From positions 62,001 through 126,000 of the forward strand of contig DMSQ01000013.1 of the NCBI GenBank assembly GCA_003457135.1: a DNA stretch of 64,000 nucleotides, in the 5' to 3' direction. This DNA comes from Prolixibacteraceae bacterium. GTDB lineage: Bacteria > Bacteroidota > Bacteroidia > Bacteroidales > Prolixibacteraceae. Positions 1 through 7,903 of the stretch are shown here, piece after piece; positions within the stretch are counted from its first letter, which is position 1; every line of letters starts with the position of its first letter. The position numbers and the translations under genes are program-made. The notes under the pieces were generated by a model, which was not told where the DNA came from, ran no database searches, and worked only from the letters and a program-made list of their open reading frames with translations.

Positions 1-1226
1 TTTTTCATAAATTCACCCATGGTTGAAGCATACCAAAGAGCCTGAACGTTAGGATTTGTCGAACCGATGTCGGTTTCGGTAATCCCAAATGTAACGCCGT
101 GACTGGCGCCCTTGTATTTGACCAGCCAGTCGGAGCAGCGTCCCAGAATATATTCTTTGTTAATGCTCGTGTCCCAACCACCAGTCACTGTATGCACTCC
201 ATTGGCCCCCGGATAAACAAAGTTCCGGTCGAAATATACACGGTGCAATTGAACGCAATTGGTGGCATCGGTTTCTCCCGGATAAAAATGAATGTCGAGA
301 ACATCAAGTAGTTTGATGCCGGTAACTTTTTCCTCTTCGGAAATCCGCAGGATAAAATATTCGAGCCAGCAGTATCTTTTTCCATTATACAAAATTGCAT
401 CGCTTCCCCAGCGGTACCATTGCCATTCGTTTGCAGGAACCGGCCCCACGAGTTTGATATCAGGATATTTGGCCCGGGCGGCTTTGGCAACCTTAAAATA
501 TAACTGCATAAATTCTTCGGCGGTACATTGGGTTTTCATCACATCATCGTGTGTTCCCGACCAGATTTCAGGCTCGTTATCCATGTTCCAATAGCGGATT
601 TTGGTTTTATCGTAACCCAGTCCTTTTGCACCAAACCATTTATCCAGAATGCCAACGGTTGAATCAGCCGGCCAATCCATCAGGTATAGGTCCGGATTGC
701 CTTCAACCAATGCTTTACTTCCTCCGGCTGTATTGACTTGTCCGCCGCCGGCCAGGTTTTGATTTACACCTGTCCACCATTTTGAGGTGTTGTATGCCCA
801 ATCGTTGAAATTATTCTTTGTATTGGCGGCTGACTTTCCCAATATCTGGAATGACCACATGCCTTGTACTCCCGGCATTTTATCCATTAAGTTTTTTGCG
901 GCTGCATCCCAATTGTTGTCGTAAACATTGTTATACCAGTCGGGATGGCTTGAGAGTCTGTTTCTCCAGTTGTATTTGGTGCTGTTATTGCCCCCGCCCT
1001 GCCGTACAAACCTGACACCTGCTTCTTTTGCTTTGGTGATATCGGCTGTTGTACCGGAACCTAAAAGATTCTTTGGCAGAACATTGTTTTTTCCGTATAA
1101 ATAAGGTGACACAGGCTTTTTCCCTTTGGTCAGATCAATATCAATGCGGATTGGCGTTTGTGCAAAACCCATAGTTCCTGCTGTCAAAAGAAGAACTACT
1201 ATTATTATTACTGATGAAAACTTCAT
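1..1226 (-). CDS. Secreted glycoside hydrolase family 44 (endoglucanase/xyloglucanase), partial at left edge
   Basis: The reading frame is open from an ATG at 1226 to the window edge (408 complete codons) and the 3' end lies outside. The N-terminus has a signal peptide ending near residue 23 (MGFAQ). The mature start VSPYLYGKNN matches the GH44 opening PYIYGxNQ. The block RYWNMDNEPEIW carries the likely acid/base Glu218, and FGITETD carries the likely nucleophile Glu384. Most of a GH44 catalytic domain (about 500 residues) is therefore present. GH44 enzymes cut beta-1,4-glucans, often xyloglucan or CMC. The start lies 3 bases after the GH5 stop, so the two genes form one operon. A C-terminal T9SS domain is likely but lies beyond the edge. 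The family call is by motif and fairly firm; the substrate is inferred. Confidence 0.8.
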   Translation of the reverse strand, partial: MKFSSVIIIVVLLLTAGTMGFAQTPIRIDIDLTKGKKPVSPYLYGKNNVLPKNLLGSGTTADITKAKEAGVRFVRQGGGNNSTKYNWRNRLSSHPDWYNNVYDNNWDAAAKNLMDKMPGVQGMWSFQILGKSAANTKNNFNDWAYNTSKWWTGVNQNLAGGGQVNTAGGSKALVEGNPDLYLMDWPADSTVGILDKWFGAKGLGYDKTKIRYWNMDNEPEIWSGTHDDVMKTQCTAEEFMQLYFKVAKAARAKYPDIKLVGPVPANEWQWYRWGSDAILYNGKRYCWLEYFILRISEEEKVTGIKLLDVLDIHFYPGETDATNCVQLHRVYFDRNFVYPGANGVHTVTGGWDTSINKEYILGRCSDWLVKYKGASHGVTFGITETDIGSTNPNVQALWYASTMGEFMK

Positions 1227-1229
1227 ACT

Positions 1230-3230
1230 TTATTGAATGATTATTTTTTTGCTGAGTTTTTGACCTCCTGAAATTACCTGAACTATATATATTCCGGATT
1301 GAATATCCCGGGTTGAAATCCTGAAATTGATATCCGGGTTCCTGACTGTTTTTACAACTGATCCTAAAATGTTATAAATAGTACAGGTTTCAACAGGTTT
1401 ATCCATGTTGGAATTTATTATCAACTCCAGGTCGTTTTGCATGATGGTGACCGGATTTTCTGAAAAATCTGCCTGATTTCCAACAGGAATGATTCTTTTA
1501 AAATCCAGATAATCCATGTAAAATAAAGGCTTGTCAATGAATGTCAGCCGCATAATTTGCTGGCCGGCTTCCAGGTTCATCGAAAAACTGACCGTTTTGA
1601 TATTCACCCAACTGCTGGTGGTCGGAGCTTTAATAATTTCTGATTCAACGGCGCCAATTTTAATCCGAAAGGTTCCGCCACCAGCAAAAGCAGCAATGGT
1701 TGCACTGATGTCGTAAGTTCCTTTTTGAGCCACGTTGACCGTATATTCGAGCCATTCACCGGGATAATTGTCAATCACAAAATATTTACCGTTTCCCAGG
1801 TCATAAATGTCAATCGGCTCGTTGGGCCTATAAGCTCCTGTAATGTTTTTCAGGTCGGAGTCATGGTAAGTCAGGCCTTCTTCACCGATATCAAAATTTT
1901 CGGCTTCAATCCTTCCGGGTATTTCGAGTGCCTTTCCAGTGAATAGTTCCCTTAATACCGGTGGTTTTGGGACATAAGTTGGCAGAAGAACTTTTTGAGG
2001 ATAAGAATACAGGTCAGGGCCATTGTTGTAATGGGCAATTACCCTGTAAAAATATTCCTTGTTTTGGGGAAGGTTGAAATCACTGTATGAAATTGCATCA
2101 CCTTTATAAGTTGCAATTCTTTTAAAAGTTGTGGATGAAAGTCGTCGTTCAATATAAATACTGTCGTAATCAGTTGCCTGATTAGTCCAGAAAAGCTTTA
2201 CGATGGTATCCTGAAAGATGGACAACCTGGGCATTTTAGGCGAAAGTTCTGATGAATGGGTCAATATGTCTTTGATGTCATCGTCCCAGGTTTTGGCTGA
2301 ACGGTTCATGATACGGAAATCGCCGCCATCGTCCCAGGCACACGAGGAGAACCCGAAACTGTGCGACAACTCCACATATGTTTTATAGTGCTTCATCCGC
2401 GAATTGTAATCGCATTTTTTTATCGAGCCAAACTCTCCAAGGAAAACAGGAATGTCATTCTTGATTGACCAATCTTTAACGGTCTGAAATTTTGATTTTA
2501 ATGCGCTGATGTCGGAAGCGCTGCCCCAGATTCCCTGGCCTTGCAGGCCAAACGTATAGGGGTCGTAAGAGTGAAAGGATCCGATGATAAATTTGTCGTT
2601 TGGTATGGCTGCTCCAAGCAGGCCATCGGATCCGCCCCAGTTGATCCCCTGAAAAATGACCAGCCGGGTAGGATTGGTTTTCCGGATGATGGACAGGATT
2701 CGCTGGTGAACATCGTCGGATTGGGCTTTGGTCATTTCAACCGGTTCGTTCATGACCTCAAAGATCAACCTTTCAGGTTTGTTTTTGAACCTGGTGGCAA
2801 CCTGGCTCCAAATACTATCGAACCTGGCCCGGTTGACGGCGCTGGTATAACCGGTTTTGATCCAGTCGTCGTGGTGTGAGTTTACAACCATATAAAGTCC
2901 TTTAGATAGTCCCCAGTCGAGGATTTGTTCAACCCGTGTGAACCAGGTTTCATCAATTTTATATGGAGAAGTAGTTCCGGTGTGTTTATCCCATCTTACC
3001 GGAATCCGGATGCAGTTGAATCCTTCTTGTTTGTACATATCGAACATGTATTCCTGAGTGGATGGGTTGCCCCATTCCCCTTCGCGGGGTGGTTCAAGGG
3101 TATTTCCCAAATTGATGCCTTTCCTCATCTGGCTGATTGCATCTTTAGGGCTCAACTGTGCCGAAACAATTGCTGGGATTGCAAATAATAAGGTGAACAG
3201 GAAATGGATTGGTTTTTTGTATTTGTACAT
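1230..3230 (-). CDS. Secreted GH5 endoglucanase with FnIII-like, CBM6-like and T9SS sorting domains
   Basis: This 666-residue protein has a signal peptide (1-25, ending IVSAQ). The GH5 domain spans about 28-325: KGINLGNT near residue 38, NSHHDD at 117-122, acid/base Glu162 in FEVMNEP, and nucleophile Glu266 in FLGEFGS. The layout resembles subfamily GH5_4 (endo-beta-1,4-glucanase/xyloglucanase), but the subfamily is not certain. A FnIII-like module follows (about 332-420), then a CBM6-like beta-sandwich (about 438-580, from GRIEAENFD to YMDYLDF). The end (about 598-666) is a type A T9SS sorting domain (GIYIVQV, KKIIIQ), so the enzyme is exported across the outer membrane and probably anchored. 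It is the first gene of an operon with the downstream GH44 gene. A promoter and operator lie directly upstream. Confidence 0.9.
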   Translation of the reverse strand: MYKYKKPIHFLFTLLFAIPAIVSAQLSPKDAISQMRKGINLGNTLEPPREGEWGNPSTQEYMFDMYKQEGFNCIRIPVRWDKHTGTTSPYKIDETWFTRVEQILDWGLSKGLYMVVNSHHDDWIKTGYTSAVNRARFDSIWSQVATRFKNKPERLIFEVMNEPVEMTKAQSDDVHQRILSIIRKTNPTRLVIFQGINWGGSDGLLGAAIPNDKFIIGSFHSYDPYTFGLQGQGIWGSASDISALKSKFQTVKDWSIKNDIPVFLGEFGSIKKCDYNSRMKHYKTYVELSHSFGFSSCAWDDGGDFRIMNRSAKTWDDDIKDILTHSSELSPKMPRLSIFQDTIVKLFWTNQATDYDSIYIERRLSSTTFKRIATYKGDAISYSDFNLPQNKEYFYRVIAHYNNGPDLYSYPQKVLLPTYVPKPPVLRELFTGKALEIPGRIEAENFDIGEEGLTYHDSDLKNITGAYRPNEPIDIYDLGNGKYFVIDNYPGEWLEYTVNVAQKGTYDISATIAAFAGGGTFRIKIGAVESEIIKAPTTSSWVNIKTVSFSMNLEAGQQIMRLTFIDKPLFYMDYLDFKRIIPVGNQADFSENPVTIMQNDLELIINSNMDKPVETCTIYNILGSVVKTVRNPDINFRISTRDIQSGIYIVQVISGGQKLSKKIIIQ

Positions 3231-3247
3231 ACTCAGGATTTAGCATT

Positions 3248-3255
3248 CAAATTTA
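3248..3255 (-). promoter_or_regulatory. -7 element of the GH5-GH44 operon
   Basis: Read on the minus strand this is TAAATTTG, an exact fit to the Bacteroidota -7 consensus TAnnTTTG, 18 bases before the GH5 start. No TTTG stands at the expected -33 spacing. With the inverted repeat further upstream, this suggests an activator-dependent promoter. Confidence 0.55.
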
Positions 3256-3293
3256 CTTTCAAATTCACGCAATGGCTATTTATAGCGGAAAGA

Positions 3294-3326
3294 AGAATGT
3301 AACGATTCTTTCAAGAGTGAAAGAAT
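3294..3326. promoter_or_regulatory. Inverted-repeat operator upstream of the GH5 gene
   Basis: The core ATTCTTTCA (3305-3313), a 4-base spacer, then TGAAAGAAT (3318-3326) form a perfect 9-bp inverted repeat. It is preceded by AGAATGTAACG (3294-3304). A near-identical block lies upstream of the 7434 gene (7512-7542). In both places the TCTTTCA arm begins exactly 52 bases from the outer end of the -7 element. The neighbouring hybrid two-component regulator is the obvious candidate ligand (inference). Confidence 0.6.
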
Positions 3327-3409
3327 TCGACCAATGAGACTGTTATTTTTTTGAGATGAGGGCAGTATTGTTTCTAAATTTAGTTTTCCCATTGAATTCG
3401 AAAAAGGAC

Positions 3410-3442
3410 AAAAAAATAAGGGCCCCCACTGGAGGCCCTTAT
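3410..3442 (-). terminator. Rho-independent terminator after the lamin-tail/T9SS gene
   Basis: ATAAGGGCC (3416-3424) and GGCCCTTAT (3434-3442) form a perfect 9-bp stem with a 9-base loop. On the minus strand it is followed by a run of seven T. It lies about 20 bases past the stop codon of the gene ending at 3463 and separates it from the GH5 promoter region. Confidence 0.85.
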
Positions 3443-3462
3443 CAATCTAATCATTTAGTTGG

Positions 3463-6400
3463 TTATTGTTTTACAATCTTCTGGATATTGATGTGTTTTT
3501 CTCCGGAAGAAATTACAAATACATAGATACCGGCAGGCTGAGCTGCAAGTGAAACGTATTCTGTTGCATTGTCAACAATCACGTCGCGAAGAGTAACGCC
3601 AACTGCATTAAATACCCGAACACGGTTACCAGAGGTAAGTCCGTTGATAACTACTCTGTCGGTAGTTGGATTTGGGTACATTTTGATAGCTTCCATACCA
3701 GTGTCAATAAGTCCGGTAAAGAATTTAATTGAATAAAGTGCTGTAGTAACGCCATCAGCAGCAGTTACCAAAAGCTGATCGCCACTTTCAAGGGTGGTCA
3801 GTGTACTTGGCTTGCCGGTTTTGTCTAGAACCTGTAAAGTAGCGCCAAATGAAGGATACAATTTATTTATAAATGTACCCTTATCTGTACCTGCGACAGG
3901 AGCAGTAATCAAACGTTTTACCTGATCAATGGGGTAATCGTCAGAAATTACATAAGCCAGATATGTGTTTACATAGAAATTAAGCATCGAGAAATAATAT
4001 GCTTTGGTAACTTTACCATCAGCAGAAGTCACAATAAGCTTATCATCTTTGTAAATATCGCCTAAAGTCCGCTCAAAACCAGCTTTGTCGTAAACAACAA
4101 TGGTTGCACCTGTCGAAGGAGTTACATTGCTGAGTAAACTCTGAACAGAAGTTCCTCCTGGTACAAACTGGATCAAAGAAGCAAACTGATCAATACTATA
4201 AACGTCAGATGTGATATATGCGTCGCTGGCATTAACATTAGGCTTCAACTGATACAGCACCTTGGTTGTGCCGTTTTCGGCAACCACTTCGAAGAAAACT
4301 TTGTCGGTGGCAATTACGGCCACATAAGCTGAGTCATAGTTCAGTTTGGTTAACGTCATATATGCATCATTGGCATCAACCATTGTCATGGTAGCGCCGG
4401 CCGGAACAATAACAGCAGCAACAACATTACTAAGCTTTTCTCTTTGTTTGATGCCACTGATTGTACCGGTTGCACCAGCAACAGCAACCGTATATTTGGC
4501 TGAAGTCAGCAATGCATTTGAGCTTAATCCGTTAGCGGTCACATCAAGAATGTATTTTGATGTATTTACACTGTCGGCAGAAAGCACTATCAAACTATCG
4601 CCTTTGCTGATAACAGCGGCATCGGCCAACAATGCGCCATTGGCAGCAGACTTAACTTTCAGGGATTGAAGTGCGTTTGCTTTCAGGATGTTTTGATAGA
4701 AACCTGTTACAGTTGTTCCGGTAGTTAAACCTTTAATGGTTTCTTTCATGGAATAACCAGGACTAACCTTGTAAACTTTGGAAGATACCGTTGATTTGTA
4801 AATGGTTACTTCGTCCATCACATGCGAGCCAATTCCATCAATGATGGCAGTAATCTGCTGTGGCCAGCCATAGTTTAATTTCTGGAAATAAGCCCAGTCT
4901 CTCCAATACCATTCCGAATTTTCTTTGGTTGTTCCATAAATACCATTTTTAATATTAGGATTTGGTTTATAGATATTGGGTTTTCTGTAATAACCGGTAA
5001 TAGCATCATGGTTACGGCCACCAAAGGAGAAGGCTCCGCCAGTGTTGTTATTTCCCAACATTTCGAGTAGTTCGAAATCATTTCTGTTGGTCGCAGGTTT
5101 CAAACCGTTTACAACTGAGTCGTTTAATATTTTATACATAAAAATATTTCCGCCCCAGTTTCCCTGCCATTGGTTAAGAATATTATTACCGCCAACATTT
5201 ACACCCCAGGGGTTTTTCCTGAATTCAATGTCAACTTCTTTCCAGTAAGCTGCATATACATTGCCATAGCGGTTGAATGCCAAATTGTACATAACGAACA
5301 CATCGCCCGGATATACAATGGCGTTGGTAGCCAAATCGGGAACCAGCACACGAGGGGTAACCTGCCAGTTTGCTGCATCAACCCATTTTTTGCCGGGCAC
5401 ATATTTCAGGTATGCATTACCATATTCTGTAGGGCCATTGTTCCAGTTCCAGCTTCCGTCTTCAGGTCCCCATGCAAAAACAAACATGTAATGGCTAAGG
5501 TCCAAAGGTTCGGTTCCGGGGTTAACAATTTCCATCCAGTCATTGGCCCAATCGTCTTTATAAACCCATTGCGAAATAAATGGTTCGCCTTTCCACGGTT
5601 GCACGTAATCCGGGTTTTTTTCTTTTTCGAACCTGACGGAATATACGGATTGTGTTATACCATCTTCAGCAACAACAGTGAAAGTAACCGTACGTTCTTC
5701 CGGTGACCCGCTATAGGTGGTAGCACGTTTAACCGTAACTTTGGAGTCGAGTTGCTGTTTGGTGTATGCCAAAGCCGGTATTCCATCGTAATCGGCCGGA
5801 ACTTTAACCACATAGTTTAAATTCGAAGAATTGAATCCAGGAATGGTATCGCCGGCCCATCCGTATGATTCTGCAACATCGCCTTCGAACCAGTTTGGGA
5901 TATCAGGCCAGGTAATTGAACCCAAATATGAATTTGATTCAGGATAGAATTTGAAGAGTTTAATGTAATAGTCTTTTGCTTTTCCGCTTTCAGAAGTCAC
6001 CCGAAGGATATCTCCTGTCTGAAGGTCAGGTCGTTCGACACCACCTTTTGGTATAACTTTCCAACTTGCTTTCGGCGCTTTTTCCAAATATCTCAACATA
6101 GTGTCAACACGTGTGGCATAATCCAAACCACGAATGGTATCCATACCGGGCACTTTATCAGTTACTTCCAGACCAAGCCGTCCCCATCCTGAATTATAGG
6201 CATTTATCCACTGAGGATCATATCTCATATTGGTCCAGTCAAACCCGTTTTTGGGCATAACAATGTTATCGTCAGCGGTTGGAGGAAGCACATCCAGGGC
6301 AAATTTCTTAATTTCAGGCAGGGCGCCGCAAATATAAAGTGTAAGCGTGTCGCCTTTGGTAACCGAAATGGTAGCAGAGTCTTCCTGTGAAGCTGCTGAT

Positions 6401-7434
6401 AAGGAGTATTGCCAGGCCAACGCAGGTTTCTTTTTGAATTGGTACATTAACGAGTCGTATCCACGCACTCCCCAGGGAACTGTAATGGTCATTTTTGCAA
6501 GATCAACTATTACTTTACCGGTTTTTGATTCCAGCAGGTTGGCATCCAGTTTCTGATCAGAATGGTTTCCGGCAGTCCAGTAAACGCCCTTCCAGGGTTC
6601 TTCTCCACCCTGATTGGGAACAGGGATCCATTCGGAGTCGTTCAAGTCAATACCTTTGGCCTGGTTGAATTGAAGATTGGCTGCAGCAATGTTGGCATCG
6701 TGACTTGAAAAATCACTAATACCTTGTTTCACTGAGAATTTACGGATTAAGGTGCAGAACTTGGTTGCCTGAGTAACTCCGGCCACATCATATCCTCTGT
6801 CGTTTTCCTGTGAGTTGGTTCCATCGGCCTCATCAAAATTCCCGTTGAACTGGTCAATGATCATAGAATCTTTGGCTCCCTGGGCATTGAGGAAGTGATG
6901 ACGAAGAAACATGCAATTGTATCCATGCCATGCATCTAAGAGATTCCAGTTAGGAGTTATACTGTCGTTAGCATTAGAGTTTCTTTCAGCCCGGTGCAAT
7001 ACCAAATCGGCAAGCTTCCAGAACTCTTTCTTGGTTGATCTTTGTTGCCAGTGAAGCGGGTCAATAGCCCACATTTCTTCTTCAAACTCCGAACCAATTG
7101 CAATCAGAAATGATTTACCCGGGGCCAAATACCTTTTCTGTAATAATGGTGAATTTTTAGGGTACATCTTTGGATCATGCAACCTGATATGGTCAGCAGG
7201 GAATGTTAACCAGGTACCAGGAGCCTCTGGCCAGGGAGTTATTCTGCCAACTTCAAAATCAGCGAGGTCTATGGTTTCAGTTCCCATGTTGGTGACCTCA
7301 ATGTAATTATCAGGAGTTCCACTAATACGGACCTCCGTAATAATTAATTTGTTGTAAGGTTTTTGAGTTTGTGCGTTTAGCACTACACCATAAACTACAA
7401 CTACCAGAAATAAAAGTAAAAGTTTTAATTTCAT
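3463..7434 (-). CDS. Large secreted protein with lamin-tail domains, internal repeats and T9SS sorting domain
   Basis: This is a 1323-residue protein of unknown function. It has a signal peptide (1-22, ending VLNAQ). A lamin-tail-type (LTD) beta-sandwich follows (about 28-150; KLIITEVRISG, YIEVTNMG, LADFEVG). A second LTD-like module sits near the middle (PFISQWVYKDDWANDWMEIVNPG, DLSHYMF). The C-terminal third contains at least three related beta modules of about 90-110 residues, with recurring YSIDQ/YPIDQ and DKLIVTSADG/DQLLVTAADG elements. The last roughly 80 residues are a type A T9SS domain (IKMYPNPTTDRV, PAGIYVFVI). LTD modules are common in extracellular bacterial proteins, often nucleases or adhesins, but no catalytic domain was recognised. 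Sharing an operator with the GH5 operon points to a role in the same glycan response (inference). Confidence 0.8.
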   Translation of the reverse strand: MKLKLLLLFLVVVVYGVVLNAQTQKPYNKLIITEVRISGTPDNYIEVTNMGTETIDLADFEVGRITPWPEAPGTWLTFPADHIRLHDPKMYPKNSPLLQKRYLAPGKSFLIAIGSEFEEEMWAIDPLHWQQRSTKKEFWKLADLVLHRAERNSNANDSITPNWNLLDAWHGYNCMFLRHHFLNAQGAKDSMIIDQFNGNFDEADGTNSQENDRGYDVAGVTQATKFCTLIRKFSVKQGISDFSSHDANIAAANLQFNQAKGIDLNDSEWIPVPNQGGEEPWKGVYWTAGNHSDQKLDANLLESKTGKVIVDLAKMTITVPWGVRGYDSLMYQFKKKPALAWQYSLSAASQEDSATISVTKGDTLTLYICGALPEIKKFALDVLPPTADDNIVMPKNGFDWTNMRYDPQWINAYNSGWGRLGLEVTDKVPGMDTIRGLDYATRVDTMLRYLEKAPKASWKVIPKGGVERPDLQTGDILRVTSESGKAKDYYIKLFKFYPESNSYLGSITWPDIPNWFEGDVAESYGWAGDTIPGFNSSNLNYVVKVPADYDGIPALAYTKQQLDSKVTVKRATTYSGSPEERTVTFTVVAEDGITQSVYSVRFEKEKNPDYVQPWKGEPFISQWVYKDDWANDWMEIVNPGTEPLDLSHYMFVFAWGPEDGSWNWNNGPTEYGNAYLKYVPGKKWVDAANWQVTPRVLVPDLATNAIVYPGDVFVMYNLAFNRYGNVYAAYWKEVDIEFRKNPWGVNVGGNNILNQWQGNWGGNIFMYKILNDSVVNGLKPATNRNDFELLEMLGNNNTGGAFSFGGRNHDAITGYYRKPNIYKPNPNIKNGIYGTTKENSEWYWRDWAYFQKLNYGWPQQITAIIDGIGSHVMDEVTIYKSTVSSKVYKVSPGYSMKETIKGLTTGTTVTGFYQNILKANALQSLKVKSAANGALLADAAVISKGDSLIVLSADSVNTSKYILDVTANGLSSNALLTSAKYTVAVAGATGTISGIKQREKLSNVVAAVIVPAGATMTMVDANDAYMTLTKLNYDSAYVAVIATDKVFFEVVAENGTTKVLYQLKPNVNASDAYITSDVYSIDQFASLIQFVPGGTSVQSLLSNVTPSTGATIVVYDKAGFERTLGDIYKDDKLIVTSADGKVTKAYYFSMLNFYVNTYLAYVISDDYPIDQVKRLITAPVAGTDKGTFINKLYPSFGATLQVLDKTGKPSTLTTLESGDQLLVTAADGVTTALYSIKFFTGLIDTGMEAIKMYPNPTTDRVVINGLTSGNRVRVFNAVGVTLRDVIVDNATEYVSLAAQPAGIYVFVISSGEKHINIQKIVKQ

Positions 7435-7465
7435 AATGTTTGAATTTTAATTAAGTGGTTCTTTT

Positions 7466-7473
7466 CAAAATTA
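7466..7473 (-). promoter_or_regulatory. -7 element of the lamin-tail/T9SS gene
   Basis: Read on the minus strand this is TAATTTTG, fitting TAnnTTTG, 32 bases before the start codon at 7434. No good -33 TTTG is present. The operator arm at 7525 lies 52 bases upstream, the same distance as at the GH5 promoter. Confidence 0.5.
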
Positions 7474-7511
7474 CGTATTAAATGCATGTTTCATCAGTTA
7501 TTCGATGCGTA

Positions 7512-7542
7512 AGAATATAACGTATCTTTCAAATATGAAAGA
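7512..7542. promoter_or_regulatory. Inverted-repeat operator upstream of the lamin-tail/T9SS gene
   Basis: AGAATATAACG (7512-7522) is followed by TCTTTCA (7525-7531), a 4-base spacer and TGAAAGA (7536-7542). It matches the block at 3294-3326 in sequence, internal spacing and distance to the -7 element. It is a probable activator site shared by the two PUL promoters. Confidence 0.6.
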
Positions 7543-7903
7543 AATCATACATGAACAGGTAGTTTTTGGTTTTGAATTAATCTTTTTTTGACAAAAAATT
7601 GGACAAACAAGTACTTTTCTTTCATTGAGATGTTTTGTTGTATTTATGTATGTATTTGGTTTTGTGTTTGTTGCTATCAGGTGTGAAAAGATTTATGGCC
7701 TTTTTATTTGATAATTCTCCATTTCGTTGAAAGATGCACTTCTTTAGCCCGGAAAAAAAGATCGTTTTTGTCTTTTACTTCAGGATATTTGCGAAACCTC
7801 ATTTTTCAAATTTTGTGTATTTTATAAATTTTTGCAATACTTTTTATACCTTGAACCCCTGAAAAGATGGATGACATGACCTGGATTTAACCAACGAGCA
7901 ACG

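Larger units (their letters stand above)
7435..7903. promoter_or_regulatory. 469-base divergent intergenic region
   Basis: This AT-rich region separates the minus-strand lamin-tail gene from the plus-strand hybrid regulator. The left part holds the -7 element and inverted-repeat operator listed separately. In the right part the best regulator-promoter candidate is TACTTTTT near 7840, with a TTTTG some 22 bases upstream, but both position and fit are weak. No open reading frame or strong hairpin was seen. Confidence 0.4.

Noticed and set aside
7589..7594. TTGACA resembling a sigma-70 -35 element
   Set aside because: Bacteroidota primary promoters use TTTG/TAnnTTTG, and no matching -10 element lies at 17 bases.
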